This document shows, in pieces, positions 1 to 7,876 of a stretch of 32,256 nt of DNA. The stretch is from CAZUSO01 sp964622775 (GTDB lineage: Bacteria; Bacteroidota; Bacteroidia; Chitinophagales; Chitinophagaceae): NCBI GenBank assembly GCA_964622775.1, contig CAZUSO010000032.1:1-32256 (forward strand), in the 5' to 3' direction. The position numbers and the translations under genes were made by a program. Position 1 is the first letter of the stretch. Every line of letters starts with the position of its first letter. The notes below the pieces were generated by a model that had not been told where the DNA came from, made no database searches, and saw only the letters and a program-made list of their open reading frames with translations.

Positions 1-188
1 CTTACGATATTTGGGGTGATACGGTGAATACGGCAGCGCGGATGGAACAAAACGGCGAAGCAGCTAAGATCAATATTTCGGAAACCACATACGAATTAGT
101 AAAAGATGATTTTTCCTGTGTTTATCGCGGGGAAATAGAAGCAAAGAACAAAGGAATGATGAAGATGTACTTTGTAAATGATAAATGA
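1..188 (+). CDS. Class III adenylyl cyclase, C-terminal end only (cut by window edge)
   Basis: The frame beginning at base 3 reads 61 residues to a TGA at 186-188. It starts inside the cyclase signature YDIWGDTVNTAARMEQ and continues through the conserved NISETTYELV segment to a KMYFV tail. These are the last residues of the same cyclase domain that is intact in the genes downstream. The adenine-contacting Asp of YDIWG and the Asn/Arg of TVNTAAR are present. The N-terminal sensor lies outside the window, so I cannot say whether this copy has a TPR or a membrane sensor. It is the first member of the same-strand cyclase array that runs to about 10.3 kb. Confidence 0.9.
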   Translation, partial: YDIWGDTVNTAARMEQNGEAAKINISETTYELVKDDFSCVYRGEIEAKNKGMMKMYFVNDK

Positions 189-205
189 TAAGGTGCGGGG
201 GAAGC

Positions 206-245
206 AAATCATAATCATTTAATCCAATAAATCATAGTTCAGACA
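206..245 (+). repeat. Dispersed intergenic repeat, ATCATAGTTCAGACA family, copy 1
   Basis: About 40 bases ending in ATCATAGTTCAGACA closely match a second copy at 5804-5848. Both lie between cyclase genes. Non-coding; function unknown. Confidence 0.65.
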
Positions 246-267
246 GGGGAGCAGGCGAAACAGATGG

Positions 268-306
268 GAAGCACAAAGAACAAATTAAGATGTACTTTGT
301 GGAACA
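268..306 (+). pseudogene. Degenerate remnant of a cyclase 3' end
   Basis: This stretch resembles the last dozen codons of the neighbouring cyclase genes: a GAAGCA..AAGAACAAA segment followed by AAGATGTACTTTGTGGAA, which would read KMYFVE. The spacing and frame are broken. It appears to be a leftover of another cyclase copy lost by deletion or recombination. Confidence 0.55.
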
Positions 307-500
307 TAGTGTCATGTTAAGTATGTTTTGGCTCATTGTTAAAGCATATAAAATTGATTATCAGTTTTTTTTCTGTTTTTAATTTTGAATTTGCCTTTTT
401 ACTTAACAATAGTAACATTTGGGGTAATGGGCATTTTTATAGATAAGATTTGATTTATGTGCCTTGATATTTAATGTATTATTAATTAAATTACACTAAG

Positions 501-1709
501 ATGTTTGAACGGTTATCCCTTTATTTTCTCCCGGGAGCGGTCTCGTCAACTGATGAAAAGCGCAGGTCGCTTTTACTGATTAATTTTATGATAGTGTTGA
601 GTATTTTCTCTTTGACTTACCTGCTTGGTTGTTACTTTACGGACATTATTGTAGGCGTTTATACCAACCTTATCATGTTCCCGCTTTGCCTTGCTGCTTT
701 GTTTATTTTTAAATATACCAAACGCTTTGTGTTAAGTGTCAGCATGATGATAATTGGCTTTACGGCAGGAATAGCGGAAGGTGTTTTATTTTCAGGAAAT
801 ATTGCTTCACCAGCTATCCCCTGGCTCATTACTGCTCCCTCCCTGGCTTTTCTGTTGGGAAATAAGAAATCAGGCATACTATGGACTATTGTGATTGCTT
901 TTCTCTTTTCTCTTTTCGGGCTATTTAGCATTACCAAACTGGATCTTCCCTATTTATTTCCTGCCTATTTACAAAATTATATTCTCACGTTTACCTTTAT
1001 TGCAGTTACCGTTTTTTTATCAATAGTTCTGGCAATCTATGACCGTACCCGGGAAAATGCATCGAATGCTTTACTGGCGGAAAAAGAGAAATCAGAAACG
1101 CTCCTGCTTAATATACTGCCTTCCGAAGTTGCAGAAGAGCTCAAAGAAAACGGCTATGCCGCCGCCCGGCAGTTCGACGAAGTGACGGTGCTTTTCACCG
1201 ATTTTGTGAACTTCACCCAAACGGCCGAAAACCTGGCACCTCAGCAATTAGTGCAGGAGCTGCACGAATGCTTTACCGCCTTCGACCACATCATCGAACG
1301 CAACGGTCTGGAAAAAATAAAGACTATCGGTGATGCCTACTTAGCCGTTTGCGGTTTGCCCGCCACCGATCCGCAACATGGACAAAAGACCATACAGGCG
1401 GCATTGGAGATCCGGGATTTTATGGCAGCGCGGGCGCCCCTCTCCTTTGGAGCGGGGTTGGGGGTGAGGTTAGGCATCCACAGTGGCAGCGTGGTAGCCG
1501 GCATCGTAGGCGTAAAGAAATTCGCCTATGACATCTGGGGTGATACGGTGAACACGGCAGCGCGTATGGAACAAAGCGGCGGACCCGGGAAAGTGAATAT
1601 CTCCGAAACAACGTATGAGCTGGTAAAAGATAAATTTGAATGTACCTATCGTGGTAAGATACAGGCTAAGAATAAAGGCGAGCTGGATATGTATTTTGTG
1701 GAAAAATGA
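501..1709 (+). CDS. Membrane-bound class III adenylyl cyclase, six-helix sensor
   Basis: This 402-residue protein is predicted to convert ATP to cAMP at the inner membrane. Residues ~22-180 contain six hydrophobic helices with very short loops, resembling a MASE-like membrane sensor. A charged signalling helix (~182-215, containing LLLNILP) leads into the cyclase domain (~225-400). Visible catalytic residues are metal Asp234 (FTDFVNFT) and Asp278 (TIGDAY), adenine-selecting Lys274 (KIKTIGD) and Asp344 (YDIWG), and Asn351 and Arg355. The Lys/Asp pair argues for adenylyl rather than guanylyl cyclase. Residues ~311-323 (APLSFG.GLGVR) are encoded by a palindromic repeat that replaces a different loop in the paralogues. 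The signal sensed is unknown. No clear promoter was found upstream. Confidence 0.9.
   Translation: MFERLSLYFLPGAVSSTDEKRRSLLLINFMIVLSIFSLTYLLGCYFTDIIVGVYTNLIMFPLCLAALFIFKYTKRFVLSVSMMIIGFTAGIAEGVLFSGNIASPAIPWLITAPSLAFLLGNKKSGILWTIVIAFLFSLFGLFSITKLDLPYLFPAYLQNYILTFTFIAVTVFLSIVLAIYDRTRENASNALLAEKEKSETLLLNILPSEVAEELKENGYAAARQFDEVTVLFTDFVNFTQTAENLAPQQLVQELHECFTAFDHIIERNGLEKIKTIGDAYLAVCGLPATDPQHGQKTIQAALEIRDFMAARAPLSFGAGLGVRLGIHSGSVVAGIVGVKKFAYDIWGDTVNTAARMEQSGGPGKVNISETTYELVKDKFECTYRGKIQAKNKGELDMYFVEK
1437..1457. repeat. Palindromic repeat inside cyclase gene, copy 1
   Basis: Two 9-base arms (CCCCTCTCC and GGAGCGGGG, 8 of 9 paired) flank TTT and are followed by TTGGGGGTGAGGT. This has the look of a short dispersed Bacteroidota repeat. 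Here it is read in frame as part of the cyclase domain. A second copy lies at the same place in the gene at 5864-7876. Confidence 0.7.
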
Positions 1710-1720
1710 ATTATGAAAAT

Positions 1721-1828
1721 GAATTACGAATTACGAATGGTCAATTACGAATAGGGTTATCATGCTGAAATCTTTTAGATTCCTACGGAATGACAATTGC
1801 CGTTTGACAACCTATAATCCAAAATTCA
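1721..1828 (+). repeat. Intergenic repeat of the cyclase array, copy A
   Basis: The segment starts with several ATTACGAAT motifs, then GGGTTATCATGCTGAAAT, TTTAGATTCCT.CGGAATGA and a CCTATAATCCAAAA tail. It is closely repeated at 3779-3900 and 5664-5775, each time directly after a cyclase 3' end. No protein function is credible in it. Confidence 0.8.
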
Positions 1829-1862
1829 AAATTCTCAATTAACCACTAACAACTGTAAAACA

Positions 1863-3779
1863 ATGAAAAAACTCCTTCTCTTCTTTTTAATTGTCCATTG
1901 TCAATTTTTAATTGTCAGTTATTCTTACGCCCAAAACAAAACCATAGATTCCCTGCAAAAGGCGCTCCAAACTGCCCGGGAAGATACCAATAAGGTAAAC
2001 ACGTTTAATACCCTGAGCAGGCAATTGTATCTGACCGGCGATTACGACACCGCCCTTTACCATGCCGGGAAAGCAAAAGCATTGGCGGAAAATATAAACT
2101 TTCAAAAAGGCATAGCCGATGCATACAAAAACATCGGGGCTATTATTGATGAACAGGGCAATTCTTCTGAAGCCTTGAAAAAATATTTTCTTGCTTTGAA
2201 AATATATGAAGCCATCGGGGATCGGGGTGGGATAGCCAATACGCACAACAACATCGGACTTGTTTATGAGACATGGGGCAATTACCCCGAAGCCTTAAAA
2301 AACCATTTTATTGCTTTGAAGATATATGAATCCATCGGGGATAAACACGGGATAGCCGCTGACTACAACAATATCGGGCTTATTTATGCTGACCAGGACA
2401 ATTACACTGAGGCTTTAAAATATTATTTTGCTGCCCTGAAAATGAATGAAGCAACCGGTAATAAAAACTGGGTGGCCAGTAATTACAACAACATCGGAAC
2501 TATATATAAAGATCAGAACAATTACCCCGAAGCCTTAAAGCATTTTGCTGCTGCCTTGAAAATATATGAGACAGTAGGTGATAAGGGCGGCATATCGGCT
2601 ATTTACAACAATATCGGAGTTGTCTATGGTGAACAGGGCAATTACCCCGAAGCCCTGAAGTACTATTTTTCTGCGTTGGAAATAAGAGAAAAAATCGGTG
2701 ATAAAAACGGAATAGTCAATTCTTATAACAACATCGGATTAGCCTATAACAGGCTCAACCGGCCCAAAGAAGGCAAAGCATGGCTGCAAAAAGGCCTGGA
2801 TTTAGGCAGAGAAACAGGTGCAAAAGAAAATATTAAAAAGAGCTACTACGGACTTTCCGAAGCAGACAATGGCTTAAGCAATGCTAAAGGCGCTTATGAA
2901 AATTATAAAATGTATATCCTCTACCGCGACAGCCTTGTCAATGAAGATAATACCCGGAAACTGACCCAAACGGAAATGCAGTACGAGTTTGACAAAAAGC
3001 AATTAGCCGACAGTATCAAAAATATCGAGGCGCAAAACCGTATTACAACGAAACTGCAAAAGCAAAAAACCTATACCTGGGCTGGTGTGGGAGCGGGAGT
3101 CCTGTTGCTTGTGTTGCTAATTTTTATCTTTAGAAGCAATAAGAAATTAGCCGTCGAAAAGCGAAAATCAGAGCGCCTCTTATTAAATATCCTTCCCGAA
3201 GAGATCGCAGAAGAACTCAAACAAAACGGCCATGCCGAAGCGAAGCAGTTTGACGAGGTTACTGTGCTCTTCACCGACTTTGTCAGCTTCACCCAAACGG
3301 CCGAAAAGCTGGGGCCGCAACAATTGGTGCAGGATCTGCACGAATGCTTTACCGCTTTTGACAATATCATAGAACGCAACGGGCTGGAAAAAATCAAGAC
3401 CATAGGCGATGCCTATCTCGCCGTCTGCGGCCTGCCTGCTTTCGATCCGCAACATGCACAAAAAGCGGTGCATGCCGCATTGGAGATAAGGGATTTTATT
3501 GCAGAAAGAAGCCGGCAGGAGCAAACCTTCCAGGTTCGTATCGGCATTCACAGTGGCAGTGTGGTAGCGGGCATTGTAGGCGTAAAGAAATTCGCTTATG
3601 ACATCTGGGGTGATACCGTGAACACGGCAGCCCGCATGGAGCAAAGCGGCGAAGCGGGGAAAGTGAATATTTCCGAAACAACTTATGAATTGGTAAAAGG
3701 TGAGTTTGACTGTACTTATCGCGGAAAAGTAGAAGCAAAAAATAAAGGAGAAGTGGATATGTATTTTGTGGAAAAATGA
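1863..3779 (+). CDS. TPR-sensor class III adenylyl cyclase (638 aa)
   Basis: Predicted one-pass membrane cyclase making cAMP. Residues 1-24 form a signal peptide ending SYA-Q. TPR repeats run from ~45 to ~310; six consecutive NIG(x)xY units sit at exact 40-residue steps (91, 131, 171, 211, 251, 291), so the DNA is a 120-bp tandem repeat. A linker with KLTQTEMQYEFDKK leads to one membrane helix (~404-423), a signalling helix (LLLNILPEE) and the cyclase domain (~465-636). Catalytic residues visible are Asp472 and Asp516 (metals), Lys512 and Asp580 (adenine), Asn587 and Arg591. The TPR part should be periplasmic and the cyclase cytoplasmic. The closest paralogue is the gene at 8138, which has two more TPR units. 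No clear promoter was found in the 153 bp upstream. Confidence 0.92.
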   Translation: MKKLLLFFLIVHCQFLIVSYSYAQNKTIDSLQKALQTAREDTNKVNTFNTLSRQLYLTGDYDTALYHAGKAKALAENINFQKGIADAYKNIGAIIDEQGNSSEALKKYFLALKIYEAIGDRGGIANTHNNIGLVYETWGNYPEALKNHFIALKIYESIGDKHGIAADYNNIGLIYADQDNYTEALKYYFAALKMNEATGNKNWVASNYNNIGTIYKDQNNYPEALKHFAAALKIYETVGDKGGISAIYNNIGVVYGEQGNYPEALKYYFSALEIREKIGDKNGIVNSYNNIGLAYNRLNRPKEGKAWLQKGLDLGRETGAKENIKKSYYGLSEADNGLSNAKGAYENYKMYILYRDSLVNEDNTRKLTQTEMQYEFDKKQLADSIKNIEAQNRITTKLQKQKTYTWAGVGAGVLLLVLLIFIFRSNKKLAVEKRKSERLLLNILPEEIAEELKQNGHAEAKQFDEVTVLFTDFVSFTQTAEKLGPQQLVQDLHECFTAFDNIIERNGLEKIKTIGDAYLAVCGLPAFDPQHAQKAVHAALEIRDFIAERSRQEQTFQVRIGIHSGSVVAGIVGVKKFAYDIWGDTVNTAARMEQSGEAGKVNISETTYELVKGEFDCTYRGKVEAKNKGEVDMYFVEK

Positions 3780-3900
3780 ATTACGAATTGCGAATTATCA
3801 ATTACGAATGGTCAATTACGAATAGGGTTATCATGCTGAAATCTTTGAGATTCCTGCGGAATGACAATTGCCGTTTAACAGTCTGTAATGCAAAATTTTC
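3779..3900 (+). repeat. Intergenic repeat of the cyclase array, copy B
   Basis: Nearly the same element as at 1721-1828: ATTACGAATGG motifs, GGGTTATCATGCTGAAAT, then a GATTCCTGCGGAATGACA segment. A further partial TCATGCTGAAAGCATCT motif follows near 3927. Any open frame through it is a by-product of the repeat. Confidence 0.8.
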
Positions 3901-3971
3901 AATTTTCAATCCTCCATTCTCCACTATCATGCTGAAAGCATCTAAACACGAACAGCAGGACATTTTTGATT

Positions 3972-4003
3972 TTTGAATCTTGAATTAATTTATTCTACAT
4001 TTG
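3972..4003 (+). promoter_or_regulatory. Bacteroidota-type promoter for the 7TM cyclase
   Basis: TTTG at 3972-3975, a 20-base spacer, and TACATTTG at 3996-4003 match the TTTG/TAnnTTTG pattern of the Bacteroidota primary sigma factor. Transcription would start about 80 bases before the ATG at 4093. It is the only clear promoter in the cyclase array. Confidence 0.65.
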
Positions 4004-4092
4004 TGTGGCTGAAAAGGAGCCTAAGACAAAAAGACGAGAGCCTGTTGTTCGTGTATTTTAGTTATTGATAATAAATTTCTTATGAAAATAAA

Positions 4093-5502
4093 ATGACAGT
4101 ATTCAATTTAACATTGGCGTTTTTGTCCGCCGGAATGCTGTTCCTGGCATTCTTTACCTATTCTTCGCTGATTTTTATCCATAAAAAAATAAACAGCAAG
4201 CATTTTTATTTTGCAACAGGTGCGCTTTTGAGTTCTTTCTATATATTTTTTGAATTATTGCTGGGGCTCAGCTTAACAGAGCCGCAGTATTTGCTGTTTC
4301 ATAAGTTGAAAATGATATCGGCAATCATGAGTTTCCCCATATTCTTTATATCTTTCTACAATATATATGCTCCAAATGGAAATAAAAAAGTGGTGTACTC
4401 CATAGCGTATATGATGCCTGTGTATGTAATAGCGGCTTTCTTTAATTTTTTCCTGTCTTATCCTATAAAGCACATTGTTGTCCAAACCCCCATTACAAAC
4501 TTTGTCTATAATGTTTCTACACCCGGGCCGTTTTATATTGCTTTCATACTGCATGCGCTGTTTTCCCTGATAGTGGGTATGGTGCAATATTTCAAATCAG
4601 GAAGCAGCAGCAAACGATGGGAATTTTTGTTCATTATCATCGTGATGATTATTTGCGCATTGAATGATTCGCTGGTATCAAGAGGCGTCATAAAAAATAT
4701 TATGCTGTTGGAATTTGGCTTCTTTGCGGTTTTAATTCTTGTATTTTTTGATCTGTTGAGGGACGATAGAAAAACTTATGAAATGAACTATGCGCTTAAT
4801 CAGGAGATACTGGCACACCGCGACAAACTGGAGGAAACAGTTGGTATAAGAACTCAGCAATTGAAAAAGGAACAACAAAAATCAGAAAGCCTGTTGCTGA
4901 ATGTATTACCCGAAGCAATAGCCAACCGGCTAAAAAACGGAGAAAGAACCATTGTGGACAGCTTTAGTAATGTGTCTGTCATTTTTGTTGACATAGTGGG
5001 GTTTACCGAGCTGGCTTCCCGGGCAAACCCGCGTCAGATCGTAGCCTTATTAAATGACATCTTTACAAGCTTTGACAGGATTGCGGATAAACACGGCCTG
5101 GAAAAAATCAAAACAATAGGAGACGCATACATGGCGGCTGCAGGCATACCTGAGCCGCAAGCTGACCATGCGGAGCGAACAATCCTTTTTGCCGGTGAAA
5201 TCAAAAATGAAATGAACAATTTTAAGTTTTTAGATGATACGGCTATTGACTTCAGAATAGGGATTGACTGCGGTTCGGTGGTTGCTGGGATCATTGGAGA
5301 AAAGAAATTTATTTACGACTTATGGAGTGATACGGTAAACACTGCCAGCAGGATGGAAAGTACGGGGGTACCAGGAAAAATACAGGTGACGGAAAACTTT
5401 AAGAATGCGCTTGAAGTGTGCAACGGGAAATGGAGTTTTGTTCCGAGAGAAGCGTTTCAGGTCAAGGGCAAAGGAATAATGAATACTTATTTTATAGAAT
5501 AA
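4093..5502 (+). CDS. Class III adenylyl cyclase with seven-helix membrane domain
   Basis: This 469-residue protein has seven hydrophobic helices (~6-29, 39-61, 73-94, 100-122, 143-165, 176-190, 202-222), resembling the 7TM N-terminal regions found on some histidine kinases. A long charged signalling helix (~225-280, LLLNVLPEAIANRL) leads to the cyclase domain. Metal residues are Asp300 (FVDIVGFT) and Asp344 (TIGDAY); base-selecting residues are Lys340 and Asp409 (YDLWSD); Asn416 and Arg420 complete the site, so cAMP is the expected product. The catalytic domain is clearly more diverged from the other cyclases here than they are from each other, and the gene has its own promoter. This suggests separate ancestry rather than local duplication. 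A five-codon ATG frame at 4083 just before the start is probably meaningless. Confidence 0.9.
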   Translation: MTVFNLTLAFLSAGMLFLAFFTYSSLIFIHKKINSKHFYFATGALLSSFYIFFELLLGLSLTEPQYLLFHKLKMISAIMSFPIFFISFYNIYAPNGNKKVVYSIAYMMPVYVIAAFFNFFLSYPIKHIVVQTPITNFVYNVSTPGPFYIAFILHALFSLIVGMVQYFKSGSSSKRWEFLFIIIVMIICALNDSLVSRGVIKNIMLLEFGFFAVLILVFFDLLRDDRKTYEMNYALNQEILAHRDKLEETVGIRTQQLKKEQQKSESLLLNVLPEAIANRLKNGERTIVDSFSNVSVIFVDIVGFTELASRANPRQIVALLNDIFTSFDRIADKHGLEKIKTIGDAYMAAAGIPEPQADHAERTILFAGEIKNEMNNFKFLDDTAIDFRIGIDCGSVVAGIIGEKKFIYDLWSDTVNTASRMESTGVPGKIQVTENFKNALEVCNGKWSFVPREAFQVKGKGIMNTYFIE

Positions 5503-5516
5503 CGATAATCTGTACA

Positions 5517-5663
5517 AGAATGGAGCAAAGCGGCGAAGCGGGGAAAGTGAATATTTCCGAAACGACTTATGATCTGGTGAAAGGTGAGTTTGATTGTACT
5601 TATCGCGGAAAAGCAGAAACAAAAAATAAATGAGAAGTGGATATGTATTTTGTGGAAAAATAA
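5517..5663 (+). pseudogene. Orphan 3' fragment of a TPR-type cyclase gene
   Basis: Forty-eight codons reading RMEQSGEAGKVNISETTY and on to MDMYFVEK-like DMYFVEK match the end of the gene at 1863-3779 almost base for base. There is no upstream catalytic domain: homology begins abruptly 14 bases after the stop of the 7TM cyclase. A TGA at 5631-5633 replaces the GGA codon seen in the parent. It is followed by its own copy of the intergenic repeat. This is a relic of a cyclase gene whose 5' part was lost. Confidence 0.85.
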
Positions 5664-5775
5664 ATTACGAATTACGAACGGACAATTACGAATTATGAAT
5701 AGGGTTATCATGCTGAAATCTTTTAGATTCCTGCGGAATGATAATTGCTGTTTGACAGGCTATAATCCAAAATCC
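5664..5775 (+). repeat. Intergenic repeat of the cyclase array, copy C
   Basis: Third copy of the element at 1721-1828 and 3779-3900, following the orphan cyclase fragment just as the other copies follow intact genes. This shows that gene end and repeat moved or duplicated as one unit. Confidence 0.8.
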
Positions 5776-5777
5776 AA

Positions 5778-5793
5778 TCCCGAATGTTCGGGA
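5778..5793. repeat. Short perfect palindrome
   Basis: TCCCGAA and TTCGGGA arms (7 bp) surround TG. It sits in AATCCAA-rich intergenic DNA and resembles common small Bacteroidota palindromes. It has no T-tract, so it is not an evident terminator. Confidence 0.5.
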
Positions 5794-5803
5794 CAAAATC
5801 CAA

Positions 5804-5848
5804 AATAATCATACCCATCATTTAATCGTAATAATCATAGTTCAGACA
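5804..5848 (+). repeat. Dispersed intergenic repeat, ATCATAGTTCAGACA family, copy 2
   Basis: Matches the element at 206-245 with a few substitutions and one short insertion. It lies 15 bases before the next cyclase start codon. Confidence 0.65.
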
Positions 5849-5863
5849 ATAATCGTTCGGAAA

Positions 5864-7876
5864 ATGAAAAAGACAATATTTATCATCCTGCTTCTATCCC
5901 TTCTCCTGGGAAAGAGTGGGGCGGTGTATGCTCAAATGCAAGGCCAGGCCAGAATTGATTCCCTGCTGACCGCATTAAACAATTACGATGCTGCTCAAAC
6001 CAGGTCTGCAAACCGAACGGAAATGACGGACACCGGTAAGGTAAACCTGCTGAATGATTTGAGCTTTACCCTTACGGGCATCAACCCGGATGAAGGATTA
6101 AAATACGGAAACCAGGCCCTGGCGCTTTCTGAAAAATTAAACTGGAAAAAAGGAATCGCAGCTTCTTACAGATGTATCGGCCTCACTTACTGGTCAAAAT
6201 CAGATAACATCAAAGCCCTTGAATACCACCGCAAGGCATTAAAGATTAATGAGGAAATAGGAGATAAAAGCGCTGAAGCCCGAAATTATGCAAACATAGG
6301 AGTAGTGTATATCCGAACCTCTGAGTATCCGAAAGCACAGGAAAATTTATTGAAGTCTTTGAAAATGTACGAGGATTTAAAAGATACAAATGGAATGAGT
6401 TTAAACTATGTCAACCTCGGAAATGTATATGCCATGACATCAAATCCTGAGAAAGCCCTTGAATACTATATGAAATCATTGAAATTAGGAGAAGAAACAG
6501 GCGATAAAACAACAGGCGAAGTGTATGTAAATATAGGTTCCGTTTATGGAATGATGTCGAATAGCGCTAAGGCGCTCGAATACTATAGGAAATCATTGAA
6601 ATTTGGAGAAGAAAATGGCGATAAAGCAACAATTGCGATCGCCCTTGGCAATATCGGATTTCTCTATAGTAACACCGGTGAATATGCCCTTTCGCTGGAA
6701 TATCAGCATAAAACATTACAATTACAAAAGGAAATAGCATCTCCCTATGGTATGGCGAACGCTTATTCTAATATTGGACATGTTTATTATAAAATAGGCA
6801 GCGGCAGCAGTAAAGCGTTATTAGATAAGTTGTTTGCCGGAGATAAAATGGCGGCTTTAAAACAATCAAAACGGTATGACGACAGCGCCCTTACTATATT
6901 ACTGCAAATAAAGGAGATGGCTAATCTGAGCACACTTTATAAACAAATAAGCGATATTCAGGTTGCCATGGGCAATGATAAAGCTGCCTTAGAAAGTTAC
7001 AAGAATTATGCTGATTACAAAGATTCTGTTTTTAATACAGAGAAGAACAAAAAACTTACCCAAACCGCCATGCAATATGAGTTTGATAAAAAAGAGGCGA
7101 CAATAAAAGCGGAGCAGGAAAAGAAAGACATCCGGCAAAAGAATATTCGCAATTCCATCGTGGCAGGGCTTGCAGGAGCATTGCTGTTTTTAGCGGTGGT
7201 TTACCGGCAGCGTAATAAAATTTCAAAAGAGAAAAAAATTTCAGAGAACCTGCGAACGCAATCCGATAAGCTCCTGCACAACATCCTCCCTGCCGAAGTA
7301 GCCGATGAGTTGAAAGACAAAGGCTATGCTGAAGCGAAACAATTTGACGAAGTCAGTGTATTGTTCACCGATTTTGTGAACTTCACCCAAGCCGCCGAAA
7401 AACTCAGCCCGCAGACTCTGGTACAGGAACTGCATGAATGCTTTACCGCCTTTGACAATATCATAGAACGCAACGGTCTGGAAAAAATAAAGACTATAGG
7501 CGACGCTTATCTGGCCGTTTGCGGCCTGCCTGTCGCGGATAACCACCATGCACAAAAGACCATACAGGTGGCATTGGAAATACGGGATTTTATGACAGCG
7601 CGCGCCCCCCTCTCCTTTGGAGAAGGGTTGGGGGTGAGGTTAGGCATCCACAGCGGCAGTGTAGTAGCGGGCATTGTAGGGGTAAAGAAATTCGCTTACG
7701 ATATCTGGGGCGATACCGTGAATACTGCAGCCCGCATGGAGCAAAGCGGAGAGACTGGCAAGGTTAATATTTCCGAAACCACCCGTGAATTGGTAAAAGA
7801 TGATTTTGAATGCACCTACAGAGGAGAGATTGAAGCAAAGAATAAAGGGAAGATGAGGATGTATTTTGTGGAATGA
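5864..7876 (+). CDS. TPR-sensor class III adenylyl cyclase (670 aa)
   Basis: Predicted membrane cyclase making cAMP. A signal peptide (1-24, ending VYA-Q) is followed by a TPR array with NIG-type units near 105, 145, 185, 224, 264 and 304. A coiled linker (KLTQTAMQYEFDKK) precedes one membrane helix (~430-447) and the cyclase domain (~495-668). Visible site residues are Asp503, Lys542, Asp546, Asp613, Asn620 and Arg624, all intact. Its TPR part is clearly different from those of the 638- and 723-residue paralogues, but its cyclase domain is close to that of the six-helix cyclase at 501. The two share the repeat-derived APLSFG.GLGVR loop (here ~581-592), which suggests exchange of catalytic domains between sensors. 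No promoter box was seen upstream. Confidence 0.92.
   Translation: MKKTIFIILLLSLLLGKSGAVYAQMQGQARIDSLLTALNNYDAAQTRSANRTEMTDTGKVNLLNDLSFTLTGINPDEGLKYGNQALALSEKLNWKKGIAASYRCIGLTYWSKSDNIKALEYHRKALKINEEIGDKSAEARNYANIGVVYIRTSEYPKAQENLLKSLKMYEDLKDTNGMSLNYVNLGNVYAMTSNPEKALEYYMKSLKLGEETGDKTTGEVYVNIGSVYGMMSNSAKALEYYRKSLKFGEENGDKATIAIALGNIGFLYSNTGEYALSLEYQHKTLQLQKEIASPYGMANAYSNIGHVYYKIGSGSSKALLDKLFAGDKMAALKQSKRYDDSALTILLQIKEMANLSTLYKQISDIQVAMGNDKAALESYKNYADYKDSVFNTEKNKKLTQTAMQYEFDKKEATIKAEQEKKDIRQKNIRNSIVAGLAGALLFLAVVYRQRNKISKEKKISENLRTQSDKLLHNILPAEVADELKDKGYAEAKQFDEVSVLFTDFVNFTQAAEKLSPQTLVQELHECFTAFDNIIERNGLEKIKTIGDAYLAVCGLPVADNHHAQKTIQVALEIRDFMTARAPLSFGEGLGVRLGIHSGSVVAGIVGVKKFAYDIWGDTVNTAARMEQSGETGKVNISETTRELVKDDFECTYRGEIEAKNKGKMRMYFVE
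7607..7627. repeat. Palindromic repeat inside cyclase gene, copy 2
   Basis: CCCCTCTCC-TTT-GGAGAAGGG (8 of 9 paired) followed by TTGGGGGTGAGGT. It occupies the same codon positions as copy 1 at 1437-1457 and is translated in frame. Confidence 0.7.

Larger units (their letters stand above)
189..500. other. Intergenic region with repeat debris
   Basis: No complete gene fits here. The first third holds a dispersed repeat (206-245) and a degenerate cyclase tail (268-306). The rest is AT-rich and leads to the start codon at 501. No TAnnTTTG promoter box was found, only near misses with a three-base spacer (for example around 409-421). Confidence 0.6.

Noticed and set aside
3776..3976. 66-codon frame overlapping the stop of the 638-aa cyclase
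   Set aside because: It is read from the intergenic repeat; a similar MLKS.RFLRNDNC peptide arises from the other copies, so it reflects the repeat, not a gene.
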